Of a stretch of 64,000 nt of DNA, positions 28,538 through 39,469 are shown one piece after another. The position numbers and the translations under genes are program-made. The notes below the pieces were generated by a model, which was not told the DNA's origin, did no database searches, and saw only the letters and a list, made by a program, of their open reading frames with translations. The stretch covers positions 248,001 through 312,000 of the forward strand of contig OY762261.2 of the NCBI GenBank assembly GCA_963665405.2, read 5' to 3'. Each line of letters starts with the position of its first letter. Position 1 is the first letter of the stretch. The stretch comes from G963665405 sp963665405 (GTDB taxonomy: Bacteria > Chloroflexota > Dehalococcoidia > Lucifugimonadales > G963665405).

Positions 28538-29028
28538 ATCCCTCGCAACCACCCGGCGTAACCCGCGGCCTCCCGAGGAGCCTCCCTGGGGGGGCCGGGG
28601 TGCGCTTCGGGAATTGCCCGTCCGCGGAGCTTGGGACTTACCCTACTTGAACTTGCCAGAAGGCCAGAATTGGCAAGCTCCGCCAACGTGTGCGCTACGG
28701 CCACCGCTCGCACCCCGGAGTAACTGCAACGACAGGAGGGGCTGCACGGGTTGACTCTTTGAGATGTCAGGTGTAGCATCGCTGCCGCCTGCGGAGTCGG
28801 CGTTTTTCCCGCAGGCCTCAAATTCGACCTCGCCTTGGGGAGATGCACGATGCGTTTGGTCAGTCTAGGCGTTTGTTTTCTGTTGTGACACTGGAACTCC
28901 CAGATCCGCCGAGCAGGGAGAGGTGGATGAGCCCGACAACACCGCAGAGCAGCAGAGCCAGACGGTGTCTACCGACGATGAGGATGGTGATGCAGGAAGT
29001 ACCGGGTCTCCCGAACAGGGAGGCGCGG
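28538..29028 (+). other. Region between peptide copy 4 and the recombinase
   Basis: It contains the hairpin above. Near its end, a 43-codon frame (GTG 28923 to TAG 29054) is very acidic (about 15 D/E, one arginine; VDEPDNTAEQQ, STDDEDGDAG) and overlaps the recombinase start. It has GGGAGAG just before its start. It could be a small co-translated protein, but no homologue is known to me. Confidence 0.35.
28566..28597 (+). terminator. Hairpin after leader-peptide copy 4
   Basis: CGGCCTCCC pairs with GGGGGGCCG around a loop of about a dozen bases, 28 bases after the peptide stop. It corresponds in place and sequence to the hairpin after copy 1 on the other strand. A T-run is lacking. Confidence 0.45.
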
Positions 29029-30465
29029 ATGAGCAGGACGAAGAACTGCGATAGCGGTGGCCAACCGGATGCGTTGACCTACTCACGGGTGAGCACCCAC
29101 GAGCAGGCTGACAAGGGCACCTCCCTCAAGACCCAGACGGCCGAGAACCTGGTCAAGGCGCAGCATCTTGGCTGGAGGGTCCTGCCAGAGCATGTCATCG
29201 AGGAGGACTGCAGCGGCAAGGACCTGGGTCGCGATGGTATTCGACAGATACTGGAGATCGCTGCGTCTGAGAAGCCTCACGGGGTCGTGATCCATACTCT
29301 GGATCGCCTGTACAGGCCGGAGAACAATGGTGATGAGTGGCGGGTGTTCGAACTGCTCCACCGCCTGGAGGCCCTAGGTCTGGAGGTGGTCTGGGTAGAT
29401 GAGACCATCCCGTCGGAGGGTGAGTTCTCGTCGGTCTTCATGTTTCTAGACTCCTGGCGCTCGGGTCGTGAGCGCCGACAGATGGTCGAACGCTCGGTCA
29501 GAGGGAAGAGGGAGAAGGCGCGCCGAGGGAAGGTTGTCAATCCGCACTCCCTGCCGAAGTGGCTTCGATACGATCGCAGCAGGGAGCAGGTTGAGTTGGA
29601 CGAGGAGTGGGCTCAGGTGGGGAGGCTGCTGTTCCATCTTGTGGGTGAAGAGGGCCTCACCCTAAGAGGAGCGAGCCATCACTTCCGGACCCTCGGTATT
29701 CGGTCGCCGAGTGGAGATCCCGTATGGCAGGCGACGACGATACGCAACTGGCTCGCGAACCCTGCGGCGAAGGGCGAATACCACCAGCTGCGCTACGAGA
29801 GCAACGGACAGACCAAGAGCGGAGGCAAAGGGCGTCGAGAACGCCCTGTAGAAGAGCACTTCGTGCTCAAGGTGCCCCCGCTGGTGAGTGAGGAGCTATG
29901 GGAGGGGGTCCAGAGACGACTACAGCGTAACAAGGCCCTGGCGAGCCGGAACACTCGCAGGGAGTACCTGCTCCGTGGCCTGGTGATCTGCCGGCAGTGC
30001 AGTAAGCACATGTCAGGGAGCACGTTCCACGGCTACTCGTACTACCGATGCGGCCGACGGGGTAAGAAGAAGATGTATCTGGAGTCCTGCACGGGTCCGC
30101 TGGTAAGGGCCGACTGGCTCGGATCGACGGTATGGGAGACCATCACGGACCTTCTGCAACAGCCACGACGCAGGGAGGAGGACTCTCCCACCAGAGCCAT
30201 TGCAGAGCAAGAGCTGGGCATAGCGAAGAGGCGGCACGCGGAGATTCCCGAGGAGCCGGATCGACTGGTCGAGGGGTACGGGAAGGGCCTCATCCCGGAC
30301 AGGCTGATGGAGCCTCGGATGAGGACACTCCAGGCCGAGCTTGAGGAGCTTGTCGAGAGGATCTCTGAACTGGAGGGAAGGCTGTCCCGACTGGAGCTGA
30401 CGGAGGAGCAGGAGGCTCAGGCGCTGCGGTTCGCGGAGCGAGTACAGCAGGGCCTGACAACCTGA
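29029..30465 (+). CDS. Large serine recombinase, C-terminus frameshifted
   Basis: ATG 29029 follows GGGAGG and gives the N-terminal catalytic domain ALTYSRVSTHEQADKGTSL with the nucleophile serine in YSRVS. HTLDRLYRP and ERRQMVERSVRGKREKARRG match the resolvase core. Then come a recombinase domain (LTLRGASHHFRTLGIRSPSG), a zinc-ribbon (CRQCSKHMSG) and a coiled coil. It stops at 30465, but another frame continues with LTFGERQELMRLLVEDVICD to 30674, the normal ending of this family. One G seems missing near 30455 (CTGACAAC for CTGGACAAC). Most conserved parts are present, so it may still be active. It integrates or excises DNA; its element is not defined here. Confidence 0.85.
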   Translation: MSRTKNCDSGGQPDALTYSRVSTHEQADKGTSLKTQTAENLVKAQHLGWRVLPEHVIEEDCSGKDLGRDGIRQILEIAASEKPHGVVIHTLDRLYRPENNGDEWRVFELLHRLEALGLEVVWVDETIPSEGEFSSVFMFLDSWRSGRERRQMVERSVRGKREKARRGKVVNPHSLPKWLRYDRSREQVELDEEWAQVGRLLFHLVGEEGLTLRGASHHFRTLGIRSPSGDPVWQATTIRNWLANPAAKGEYHQLRYESNGQTKSGGKGRRERPVEEHFVLKVPPLVSEELWEGVQRRLQRNKALASRNTRREYLLRGLVICRQCSKHMSGSTFHGYSYYRCGRRGKKKMYLESCTGPLVRADWLGSTVWETITDLLQQPRRREEDSPTRAIAEQELGIAKRRHAEIPEEPDRLVEGYGKGLIPDRLMEPRMRTLQAELEELVERISELEGRLSRLELTEEQEAQALRFAERVQQGLTT

Positions 30466-30666
30466 CGTTCGGTGAGAGGCAGGAGCTGATGAGGCTCCTG
30501 GTAGAGGATGTCATCTGTGACAGAGAGAGGGTGACGATCCGCACCATTATCCCTGCGGACAAGGTGGGGGAAGATGCTGTATTGTGTACACCCATCCGGG
30601 GCGGGCGGGTGGGCCAAAGCACCACGGGTGGGGCTCCCGGCCCTCGCCGTGGTGGTACGACCTCCC

Positions 30667-31755
30667 CTACATAGTCAGCCCGACCCGAATTACCTCTCGC
30701 TTCGCGGCCACCGAGAAAGCCTCGCTTATCTGATCCAGCGGGAACTTGTCGGAGACGATCTTGTGGTAGGGGTACTTCGCCTGGGTTCGGACCAGGAGGT
30801 CCAGGGCCCGGGGGATGACCCACTTCTCGTAGGCGACGACTCCGAAGATGGTCCGGCTGGCTCTTACGACGGTGGTCGGGCTGATCTCGGCGGGCTTTGG
30901 GGTGATGTTACCGACCCACAGGTAGCGTCCGCCCTGGCGCAGCGAGTCCAGCCCCTCCTGGATGACCCCCGGCGCGCCGCTGACCTCGACGGCGACGTCG
31001 GCACCGTCACCGCCGGTCCACTGACGAATCCGGGCGACGCGCTCCTCCGAGGACGTGTGCTCGACGTTCAGGGTCCTGTCCGCGCCGAACTCCTCGGCAA
31101 GCTCGAGCCTGGCGGCGATCCGGTCGACGGCTATGACCTCCCGGGCGCCCATCTCCTTCGCCACCGCCGTAGCGTAGAGACCCAACCCACCGACTCCCTG
31201 GATGACGACTGTGTCTCCCAGTGTGACCCCGGTGCGGTGGAGCCCGTAGAGGACCTCCGCGAGGGCGCAGTTGACCGGCGACACCAGGTCGTCGGACAGC
31301 TCGTCGGGCACCTTGAAGACCCAGAACCCCCTGTCCATGTGGAAGTATTCGGCGTAGGCGCCGTTGAAGTGGGGATACTGATCCGGGCCCGCGTCGCGGT
31401 ACTCGTAGCGATAAGGACAGGTCGAGTCCCCGTGGAGGCAGGCGATGCACTGGCCGCAGAACCTGAAGTAGGAGTAGGCGATCCGGTCGCCGACCTTCAG
31501 GGGCTTTCCCGTGCTGTCGGTCCGGAACCGCTCGCCCTGGTCGAAGACCTCGCCCGCCATCTCGTGCCCGAGGATGGTGCCGGGTGCGAAGGTGCCTCCT
31601 GGGAATGAGCCCTCCCAGGCGTGAATGTCCGAGCCGCAGATATTGGCCATCCGGACCTTGACTAGGAGGTCCCGTGGGCCGACCTCGGGGATGGGATACT
31701 CCCGGAACTGGAACGGCTGCCTGGCTCCCGTGAAGATGGCGGCTCTTCCTGTCAT
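30667..31755 (-). CDS. Zinc-dependent alcohol dehydrogenase (MDR family)
   Basis: The 362-residue medium-chain dehydrogenase has catalytic zinc ligands C40 (NICGSDIH), H64/E65 (GHE) and C163 (VNCALAE). The structural-zinc cysteines are C100, C103, C106 and C113, and the Rossmann motif GVGGLG is at 187-192. It should oxidise an alcohol or reduce an aldehyde with NAD(P). The substrate cannot be fixed; its relatives include sorbitol and threonine dehydrogenase types. It is the last gene of a minus-strand run, 16 bases after the DUF2182 gene, and its 3' end meets that of the serine recombinase. Confidence 0.92.
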   Translation of the reverse strand: MTGRAAIFTGARQPFQFREYPIPEVGPRDLLVKVRMANICGSDIHAWEGSFPGGTFAPGTILGHEMAGEVFDQGERFRTDSTGKPLKVGDRIAYSYFRFCGQCIACLHGDSTCPYRYEYRDAGPDQYPHFNGAYAEYFHMDRGFWVFKVPDELSDDLVSPVNCALAEVLYGLHRTGVTLGDTVVIQGVGGLGLYATAVAKEMGAREVIAVDRIAARLELAEEFGADRTLNVEHTSSEERVARIRQWTGGDGADVAVEVSGAPGVIQEGLDSLRQGGRYLWVGNITPKPAEISPTTVVRASRTIFGVVAYEKWVIPRALDLLVRTQAKYPYHKIVSDKFPLDQISEAFSVAAKREVIRVGLTM

Positions 31756-31771
31756 GTTGACGCCTCAGCTC

Positions 31772-32584
31772 CTATACCGTGGCCTGGGCTATCGTCCAGA
31801 TGCCCCAGGTGGCGAGCACCGCCCCGGCGATCCAGTTGACGCGGCTGCCCCAGGCTCCGGGAGGGGTTACCTTTTCGACCAGCATATACGACGCTATTCC
31901 GGCCATCCAGACCAGGTTCATGGCCCCGGCGACGAACATCAGCGCCATCAGGAACCAGCAACAGCCGACGCAGTAGACGCCGTGGCGGACTCCCATGCTC
32001 ACCGCACCGCGCGTTCCCTCCCGCCACTCCGACATTATGAAGCCCATAGGCGTTCGGCAGTGGCTCAGGCAAGCGTACTTGAGCGGCGTCCACTGAAAGA
32101 CTCCTGCGGCAAGGAGGAGCGATCCGCCGAGGATCGGCGTAACGCTTCCCATCATCGAACTCAACAGCGTGGCCTGGTGGAGTCCCCACTGGGTCATGGT
32201 AGCCAACAGGGCAAAGCCGGCCCAAATCACCAGGTACCCTCCGAGGAAGACTCCGGTGGGGACGTAGGGGCCCTGCGCGGCACGACGACGCCGGTAGATC
32301 GTGGCGAACGTCAGGATCATCGGCGCTGCGGTGGGGACCATCATGGCGACCATCATCACGGCCCACATGACGTACATCAGTCCGAAATCGACGCCGGTCC
32401 ACGCCATCCGGCCCAGGGCCATCCCGTCCATCGACGTGGACAGTCCCCCGCCACCGGAGCCGCCGTCGCGCATCGCGAGGAAGACCATGTAGGCCCACGC
32501 CAGCGCGGCGACTGCTACGAGACCGGCCAGCACGACGCTGCGGTCGCGCCGAAGGACCCCCTCGAGAAACGTGCTCTGCCCCAA
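31772..32584 (-). CDS. DUF2182 membrane protein
   Basis: This 270-residue integral membrane protein has about seven hydrophobic segments, for example LAGLVAVAALAWAYMVFLAM, MYVMWAVMMVAMMVP and GGYLVIWAGFALLATM. The methionine-rich WAVMMVAMMVPTAAPM motif and the cysteine/histidine pairs (CLSHCRTP, GVYCVGCCWFLMALMF) are typical of DUF2182, a family suspected of metal (copper) handling. It lies 12 bases after the DUF1326 gene, a pairing I recall from other bacteria, which points to a shared unknown function. No biochemical activity is established. Confidence 0.9.
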   Translation of the reverse strand: MGQSTFLEGVLRRDRSVVLAGLVAVAALAWAYMVFLAMRDGGSGGGGLSTSMDGMALGRMAWTGVDFGLMYVMWAVMMVAMMVPTAAPMILTFATIYRRRRAAQGPYVPTGVFLGGYLVIWAGFALLATMTQWGLHQATLLSSMMGSVTPILGGSLLLAAGVFQWTPLKYACLSHCRTPMGFIMSEWREGTRGAVSMGVRHGVYCVGCCWFLMALMFVAGAMNLVWMAGIASYMLVEKVTPPGAWGSRVNWIAGAVLATWGIWTIAQATV

Positions 32585-32596
32585 GAAAGCCGCCTC

Positions 32597-33202
32597 TTAT
32601 GGGCCGCTGTACGTGAAGGGGGAGAAGAACCCGTTCTTACCGGATAGCTCCCAATTCATGCCGTGGTCGTGATAGCTCAGCTTGCCCGACCGCGCTCCGA
32701 CCATGGGTTCCCCGGGAACGATCCCGAGGGGATTCCCGCTGATCTTCACCTCGGCCCTGCCTCTCCCCTCGATCGCCTCGATGTCCACCTCTGCCACATT
32801 ACCGACTTTCAAGCTCCTGCGCTTACCCTCGGCCTTGTACTCGATGGGAACACTGCTGACGCCGGCAAGCTCCCCAATGTGCTGGCCAAGGACAGCAAAG
32901 TGGCCCCCGGCCTGGCCGCCAAAGATCTGTCCCAATGCGCCGGCCTGCACCTCCGTCGCCCTCTCGTCCAGATACAGGGCGACCCTCCACGGGACCTCGA
33001 TCATGCTACCCGGCGAATGGACTGCCAGTGCTACGTTGAGTCCGCTCAGATCCGCGCCGTTCATGCTGCCGGAGTCGATGTGCCATCCTATCAATATCGT
33101 GCAATCCCCGGTGGTCGGTGGGCTCAGAAAGACACACGGACAGGCTGCCTCGCAGTTACACGACTCGAAGTAGTTCCCGGAAATCGTCCAATTATCGGCC
33201 AT
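32597..33202 (-). CDS. DUF1326 protein
   Basis: The 201-residue protein begins with the DUF1326 signature GNYFESCNCEAACPC, a cysteine cluster that looks metal-binding. It also has the family's later DHGMNWELSGKNGFF ending. No signal peptide or membrane segment is seen, so it is cytoplasmic. It is directly upstream of the DUF2182 gene and probably co-transcribed and functionally paired with it. Function unknown; metal handling is an inference from the cysteines and neighbour. Confidence 0.9.
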   Translation of the reverse strand: MADNWTISGNYFESCNCEAACPCVFLSPPTTGDCTILIGWHIDSGSMNGADLSGLNVALAVHSPGSMIEVPWRVALYLDERATEVQAGALGQIFGGQAGGHFAVLGQHIGELAGVSSVPIEYKAEGKRRSLKVGNVAEVDIEAIEGRGRAEVKISGNPLGIVPGEPMVGARSGKLSYHDHGMNWELSGKNGFFSPFTYSGP

Positions 33203-33291
33203 GACAAACTTCTCCTAGTAGGGCTCTTGGGGTGTGGAATGGGCGCATTGTATGCAGGGCTGCGACAGGTGTCAATCAGCTGTCCCAGACC

Positions 33292-34284
33292 TTAATTTGC
33301 GGCGGATTTCAGGGCCTCGGGGTTGACGCAAGCCGGGATCGGCTGACCGGCGAGAACCGCGATGACGTTTCTCGCCGCCATCAGTCCCATCGCCCTGAAC
33401 GTGGCCGCGCTGGCGCTGCCGATGTGGGGCGTGATGACGACGTTGGGCATCGATACGATCGGATCGTCGTGAGGGATAGGCTCCGGGTCGGTGACGTCCA
33501 GTCCGGCCCCGGCGATCGTCCCTTCGCGCAGAGCCTGGTAGAGGGCCTTCAGGTCGACGGTCGGGCCTCGCGAGGTGTTGATGAGGATGGCGTCGCGCTT
33601 CATCTGCCTGAGCGCGGCCGCGCCTATCATCTTGCGTGTCTCGGGCGTCAGGGCGACGTGGACCGAGACGAAGTCGGACTCGCCCAGCAGAGCGGACATG
33701 TCTGGAACCCACTCCAGGCCGTGCTGCCGCTCCGCCTCGGGCTTCCTGGTCCGCGAGTGGTACAGGACCCGCATATCGAACCCCCTGGCCCTCCGCGCTA
33801 CGGCGAGTCCGATCTTGCCCAACCCCAGGATGCCCAGCGTCTTGCCGTGCACGTCGAGCCCCAGGTACGGCACCTGGTCGAATACGGTCCAGGCCCCCGC
33901 GCGGATCTGACGGTCCCCGTACGCGATGTTGCGGGCCACGGCGAGCATCAGCCCGAAGGCGAGGTCGGCGCTCGACTCGGTCAGTATCCCGGGCGTGTTG
34001 CAGACGGCGACGCCGCGTGTGGTCGCCTCGGTCACATCGATGTTGTCGTACCCGACTCCCCTGTTCGCCACGACCCTGAGCCTTGCTGCCGCCCCGAGGA
34101 CCTCGGCGTCGACGATGTCGTCGACCTCGGTGAGCATGCCGTCCACGTCACCCACCCTGGCGAGCACGACGGGCCGGGGCGGCGGAGTGGTCTCCCCCCA
34201 CACCTCGACGTCGAAGTGCTCTTCCAGCAGGGCAATCGCGTCCGGGACCCGCCTGCGGGTAACGAAGACTCTGGGTTTGGTCAC
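33292..34284 (-). CDS. D-2-hydroxyacid dehydrogenase (glyoxylate/hydroxypyruvate reductase type)
   Basis: GTG 34284 (VTKPRVFVTRR) is taken as the start because longer versions overlap the ggt gene. The 330-residue enzyme has the NAD motif GLGKIG at 154-159 and the catalytic triad R239 (NTSRGP), E268 (DPEP) and H287 (PHIGSA). VANRGVGYDNIDV and TEATTRGVAVCNTPG are typical of the GyaR/GhrB group, which reduces glyoxylate or hydroxypyruvate with NAD(P)H. It starts 28 bases after ggt and may share its transcript. Confidence 0.93.
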   Translation of the reverse strand: MTKPRVFVTRRRVPDAIALLEEHFDVEVWGETTPPPRPVVLARVGDVDGMLTEVDDIVDAEVLGAAARLRVVANRGVGYDNIDVTEATTRGVAVCNTPGILTESSADLAFGLMLAVARNIAYGDRQIRAGAWTVFDQVPYLGLDVHGKTLGILGLGKIGLAVARRARGFDMRVLYHSRTRKPEAERQHGLEWVPDMSALLGESDFVSVHVALTPETRKMIGAAALRQMKRDAILINTSRGPTVDLKALYQALREGTIAGAGLDVTDPEPIPHDDPIVSMPNVVITPHIGSASAATFRAMGLMAARNVIAVLAGQPIPACVNPEALKSAAN

Positions 34285-34312
34285 AGAACACCGCCCATAT
34301 GGCTTCTTGACC

Positions 34313-35959
34313 CTACCAGCCGAGGGCGTAGCCGTCGCGCCTGGGATCGGCGCCGCCATGGAACACGCCCTGATCGTGGTCGATCTGGATGGCCTGTCCG
34401 CCGCCGACGCTCCAGGACCACGACTCGATCACGTCGACTTCGTGGCCTCTCTCCTCCAGGGCCCGGCGGAGGTGCAGCGGGAAGCGGTCCTCCATCTCCA
34501 CCCGGCGACCCTCGTAGTAGCGGAAGCGGGGCGAGTCGATGGCCTGCTGGGCGCTCATGCCGAAGTCCAGCACGTTCACGAGCATCTGCGGGGTCGTCTG
34601 GAGGATTCCCCAGCTTCCCGGAGTACCCATACTGAGGACGAGCTTGCCGTCGCGGAACGTCTGCGTCGGCGCCACCACGAAGTCCACCTGCTTGCCGGGT
34701 CCGATCAGGTTCGGGCTCCCCTCCTCCAGGTCGAACCAATAGCACATGTTGTTCAGGAAGATTCCGGTGTCTCCGAGCGCGACCGCGGAGCCGAAGCCAC
34801 CCCCGAGGGTCTGAGTGATGGACACGACGTTGCCGTCGCGGTCGGCCACCGCGAAGTGGGTGGTCATGCCGCCGTCGAACTCCTCGGGCCTCCCGGGCTG
34901 GAGCGCGCCGCCGGGTCTTGCCCTGGCGTAGTGTTCTCCCGAGACTGTCGCGGCCGTTTCTCTGTTGATGCGCAGCCTCTGCTGCGCGGCGTAGGCATCG
35001 GACAGCAGCCCACCGAGCGGCGCCTTGACGTACCTTGGGTCGCCGGCGAACTTGATCCGGTCGGTAACACACAGCTTCACCGCCTCCATGAAGAGGTGAA
35101 GCGCCTGCGGCTGCTGGAACGCCATGTCGCCGTCTTTGAATCCCTCCAGGAGCTTCATTGTGTGGAGGATCTGGAACCCGCTCGAGTTGGGCGGGACCGT
35201 CAGAATATCGTATCCGCGGTAGCCGATCCTGATCGGCTCCTGCCACTCGGCCTGGTAGCCTGCCAGGTCGTCCTCAGTCATCAGACCGCCCAGCGCCTGG
35301 ATGGCACCGGCCATCTTCGACGCGAGCTCTCCTCTGTAGAAGACGTCCTTCCCTTGAGCGGCGATCTTCCGGAGAGAGGCTGCAAGTTGCGGCAATTTCA
35401 GGAGTCGGCCGGGCGCCGGCGGCCGCCCGCCGCCGTCCAGCAAGATCGAGACGGAGCTCGGGAATCTCGCGATCCGGGGCTGCGTTACCGCAAACATGCG
35501 GCTGCCGAACCGGGACATCGGGAAGCCGTTTTCGGCGTATGAGATCGCGGGGCGGAAGAGTATCTCCCGCTCCAGGGAGCCGTAGGTCTCGTGGAGGATG
35601 AGCCAGCCGGCGACGTTGCCAGGCACCAGCGGAGACCTCGCCCCGACGTCCTTGGCGTCGTCGGTGAACTCCGACAGCTCCGCTCCCATGGGTGCCCTGC
35701 CGGAGAAGTTCAGCACCCGTGTCCGGTGCTCGCCTGCGACGTGGACCAGGGCAACCCCGATGCCTCCCGGTCCCGACATGAACGGCTCCACGACCCCGAG
35801 AGTGGAGGCGACTGCGACCGTTGCGTCGAACGCGTTGCCTCCGGCCTGGAGGATTGCCAGTCCCGCCTGGGATGCCAGCGGATGGGCCGAAGCCACCATC
35901 CCGTTGGGGCTCATGGCCACCGGCCTGCTGGGGGGCGGATACTCGGACCACCTGAACAA
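34313..35959 (-). CDS. ggt: Gamma-glutamyltransferase family protein
   Basis: The 548-residue Ntn-hydrolase proenzyme is expected to cleave itself before T366 in DGGMTTHFAV, the new N-terminal threonine being the nucleophile. HPLASQAGLAILQAGGNAFDA at the start is conserved. The GSPGG-like loop reads MGTPGSWGILQ, which differs from the canonical GSPGG and may change donor binding. No signal peptide is seen, unlike many periplasmic GGTs, so a cytoplasmic acylase-type role is possible. It is first in the five-gene minus-strand group. Substrate (glutathione, a gamma-glutamyl amide or another amide) is undetermined. Confidence 0.9.
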   Translation of the reverse strand: MFRWSEYPPPSRPVAMSPNGMVASAHPLASQAGLAILQAGGNAFDATVAVASTLGVVEPFMSGPGGIGVALVHVAGEHRTRVLNFSGRAPMGAELSEFTDDAKDVGARSPLVPGNVAGWLILHETYGSLEREILFRPAISYAENGFPMSRFGSRMFAVTQPRIARFPSSVSILLDGGGRPPAPGRLLKLPQLAASLRKIAAQGKDVFYRGELASKMAGAIQALGGLMTEDDLAGYQAEWQEPIRIGYRGYDILTVPPNSSGFQILHTMKLLEGFKDGDMAFQQPQALHLFMEAVKLCVTDRIKFAGDPRYVKAPLGGLLSDAYAAQQRLRINRETAATVSGEHYARARPGGALQPGRPEEFDGGMTTHFAVADRDGNVVSITQTLGGGFGSAVALGDTGIFLNNMCYWFDLEEGSPNLIGPGKQVDFVVAPTQTFRDGKLVLSMGTPGSWGILQTTPQMLVNVLDFGMSAQQAIDSPRFRYYEGRRVEMEDRFPLHLRRALEERGHEVDVIESWSWSVGGGQAIQIDHDQGVFHGGADPRRDGYALGW

Positions 35960-36092
35960 ACTTCGCCTCCGGTCGCGGGATGAGGACGGCTACAAGCTAG
36001 AGGCTGCCACACAGGATGTCAAGCGGTTCGGCCCCATGATGGGCGGGCCGGGGAGCCTCGGACCGGACGCTCGGCAAGACGACCGCATCTCC

Positions 36093-36121
36093 TTGACGGG
36101 CATAGTCGGGTGGAGTAGTAT
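36093..36121 (+). promoter_or_regulatory. rrs: Probable rRNA promoter
   Basis: TTGACG (36093-36098), 17 bases, then TAGTAT (36116-36121) fit a housekeeping sigma promoter about 125 bases before the mature 16S end. A short tandem repeat with unit GGGCGCCTCA follows at about 36132-36158. Confidence 0.6.
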
Positions 36122-36246
36122 AGGGTCAGTCGGGCGCCTCAGGGCGCCTCAGGGCGCCAGGGCCTCTGTGTGACAGCGGCCGGGACAGCGGTTACGAACG
36201 TGGCCGCGAGACTGCACCTTAACAACTGCATAGTGGAAGGAAGTCA

Positions 36247-38025
<1,779 letters not shown>

Positions 38026-38101
38026 GGGGCTGTAGCTCAGCTGGGAGAGCGCCTCCCTTGCACGGAGGAAGTCGGGGGTTCGAGTCCCCCCAGCTCCACC
38101 A
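38026..38101 (+). tRNA. tRNA-Ala (anticodon UGC)
   Basis: The cloverleaf is complete. Acceptor GGGGCTG pairs with CAGCTCC (one G-U), and the D-arm is GCTCAGCTGGGAGAGC. The anticodon stem-loop CCTCC-CTTGCAC-GGAGG carries TGC, and the T-arm GGGGGTTCGAGTCCCCC is standard. Discriminator A and encoded CCA end at 38101. Its 3' end is the attachment site of the island that starts here; the gene is intact because the element restores the 3' end. Confidence 0.98.
38087..38101 (+). other. attL core of the tRNA-Ala island
   Basis: CCCCCAGCTCCACCA at the tRNA 3' end recurs exactly at 47773-47787. These two copies bound a 9.7-kb segment that starts with an integrase gene, the classic arrangement for integration into a tRNA. 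Confidence 0.8.
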
Positions 38102-38171
38102 CACCCTCTCCCCAAACCCCTTGCCCGTAGCTAGCTTCTACCCTATAATTGCCTTATACTGGTGGTATAAG

Positions 38172-38203
38172 TCGGTGGTAGGTGGTAGCAAAGGGGGTAG
38201 CAA
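38172..38203 (+). repeat. 32-bp repeat beside attL (probable integrase arm site)
   Basis: This 32-base sequence, made of GGTGGTAGG and two GGTAGCAA-type subunits, is repeated exactly at 47703-47734 near attR, in the same orientation. On a circularised element the two copies would flank the attP core, as arm-type binding sites of tyrosine integrases do. The left copy ends three bases before the integrase ATG (38206). Confidence 0.7.
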
Positions 38204-38205
38204 CA

Positions 38206-39375
38206 ATGGGCAATCTCACCGCAGCGCAGCTACGCAAAATCAACGAACCCGGACGTTATGGCGATGGTGCTGGCCTCTACCTTGTGGTGTCGCCGGGTGG
38301 TTCAAGGTATTGGATTCAACGGATACGGCTTGACGGCATGCGGACTGATAAAGGCCTGGGAAGCCTTACGGACGTTAGTCTTACCGAGGCGCGCAAGAAA
38401 GCGGCGGCTAACAGGGACGCCCTACAGCAGGGCCGCAATCCTTGGAGTGAGCAGGAACAGGAGAAGGCGGCCAAGCTTGAACAACTAAAGGTAATCCCCA
38501 CCTTCCGCGATGTCACTTACAAAGTCCACGAGGCCAACGCCGTGCGTTGGCGCAACGGAAAGCACACCATCTCGTGGTTGCAAACATTGGACCGCCACGC
38601 CAAGTTGATCCTAGATATGCCCATTGACGAAATAACCCAGGCGCACGTTCTGACCGTTTTGGAACCGATCTGGAGTACCAAGCCCGAGACGGCGCGCCGC
38701 GTTCGCCAACGTATGCGTGCGGTTTTCAAGTGGGGGGTGTCTTGGGGTTATATCCCGTTCAATCCCGCCGGTGAAGTAATAGACGGCGCGTTGGTGCCAA
38801 TGCCAAAGGTTCAGGAACATCTAAAGGCATTGCCCTATCAAGAGGTGCCGGCCGCGATCAAAAAGATTCGGGACTCGGAAGCGTGGGCCGCTACCAAACT
38901 GGCGTTTGAGTTTATGATTCTGACTGCTGCCCGTGGTGGTGAGGTTAGGTACGCAACGTGGGCCGAGATTGACGGGGATACCTGGACTCGGCCCGCACAC
39001 AAAATGAAGGGCAACAAACCCCACCGGGTACCCCTTTCGATTCAGGCCACAGTCCTGTTGCGCACTGCAAAAGAAAAATTGGGCACCGAGTCTGGCCTGA
39101 TTTTCCCATCACCTGACGGCAACCCATTGTCGGAAAATGCCCTGCCAATGCGGGCCAAGAAATGCGGGATACAAGCCGTACCTCACGGCTTTCGCTCAAG
39201 CTTCCGGGACTGGGCAGAGGAATGTTCAAGCGGAAGCCACGCTGCCATAGAGATATCACTGGCCCACGATTATGGTAGCGCAGTAGAAAGGGCATATTTC
39301 CGAAGCGACCTGCTGGAACAAAGGCGGGAGTTAAATCAAGAGTGGTGCAACTTCCTGGACCCCCTACCCTTCTAG
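38206..39375 (+). CDS. Tyrosine integrase (P4/phage type)
   Basis: ATG 38206 (MGNLTAAQLRKINEPGRYGD) is the expected start of the DUF4102-type N-terminal domain; a start at 38182 is in frame but lies in the repeat. The 389-residue protein has the arm-binding domain, a core-binding domain (TFRDVTYKVHEANAVRWRNG) and the catalytic domain. The catalytic residues are R in TAARGGEVRYATW, H-x-x-R in HGFRSSFRDWA, the late H in SLAHDYGSA and the nucleophile tyrosine in VERAYFRSD. It inserts the island into tRNA-Ala and can excise it. It appears intact. Confidence 0.95.
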   Translation: MGNLTAAQLRKINEPGRYGDGAGLYLVVSPGGSRYWIQRIRLDGMRTDKGLGSLTDVSLTEARKKAAANRDALQQGRNPWSEQEQEKAAKLEQLKVIPTFRDVTYKVHEANAVRWRNGKHTISWLQTLDRHAKLILDMPIDEITQAHVLTVLEPIWSTKPETARRVRQRMRAVFKWGVSWGYIPFNPAGEVIDGALVPMPKVQEHLKALPYQEVPAAIKKIRDSEAWAATKLAFEFMILTAARGGEVRYATWAEIDGDTWTRPAHKMKGNKPHRVPLSIQATVLLRTAKEKLGTESGLIFPSPDGNPLSENALPMRAKKCGIQAVPHGFRSSFRDWAEECSSGSHAAIEISLAHDYGSAVERAYFRSDLLEQRRELNQEWCNFLDPLPF

Positions 39376-39469
39376 CTGGGTACTCCAAGGCTTCGGACCA
39401 ATAGCTCCATGTAGGCGCGCCCGTCGCAGGTGCGGCATGGAGACGATTCACCGCATGGGGTGAAGGTCC

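Noticed and set aside
33232..35542. Long plus-strand frames opposite the dehydrogenase and gamma-glutamyltransferase genes
   Set aside because: High-GC shadow frames; the minus-strand proteins have complete catalytic motifs, while these have none.
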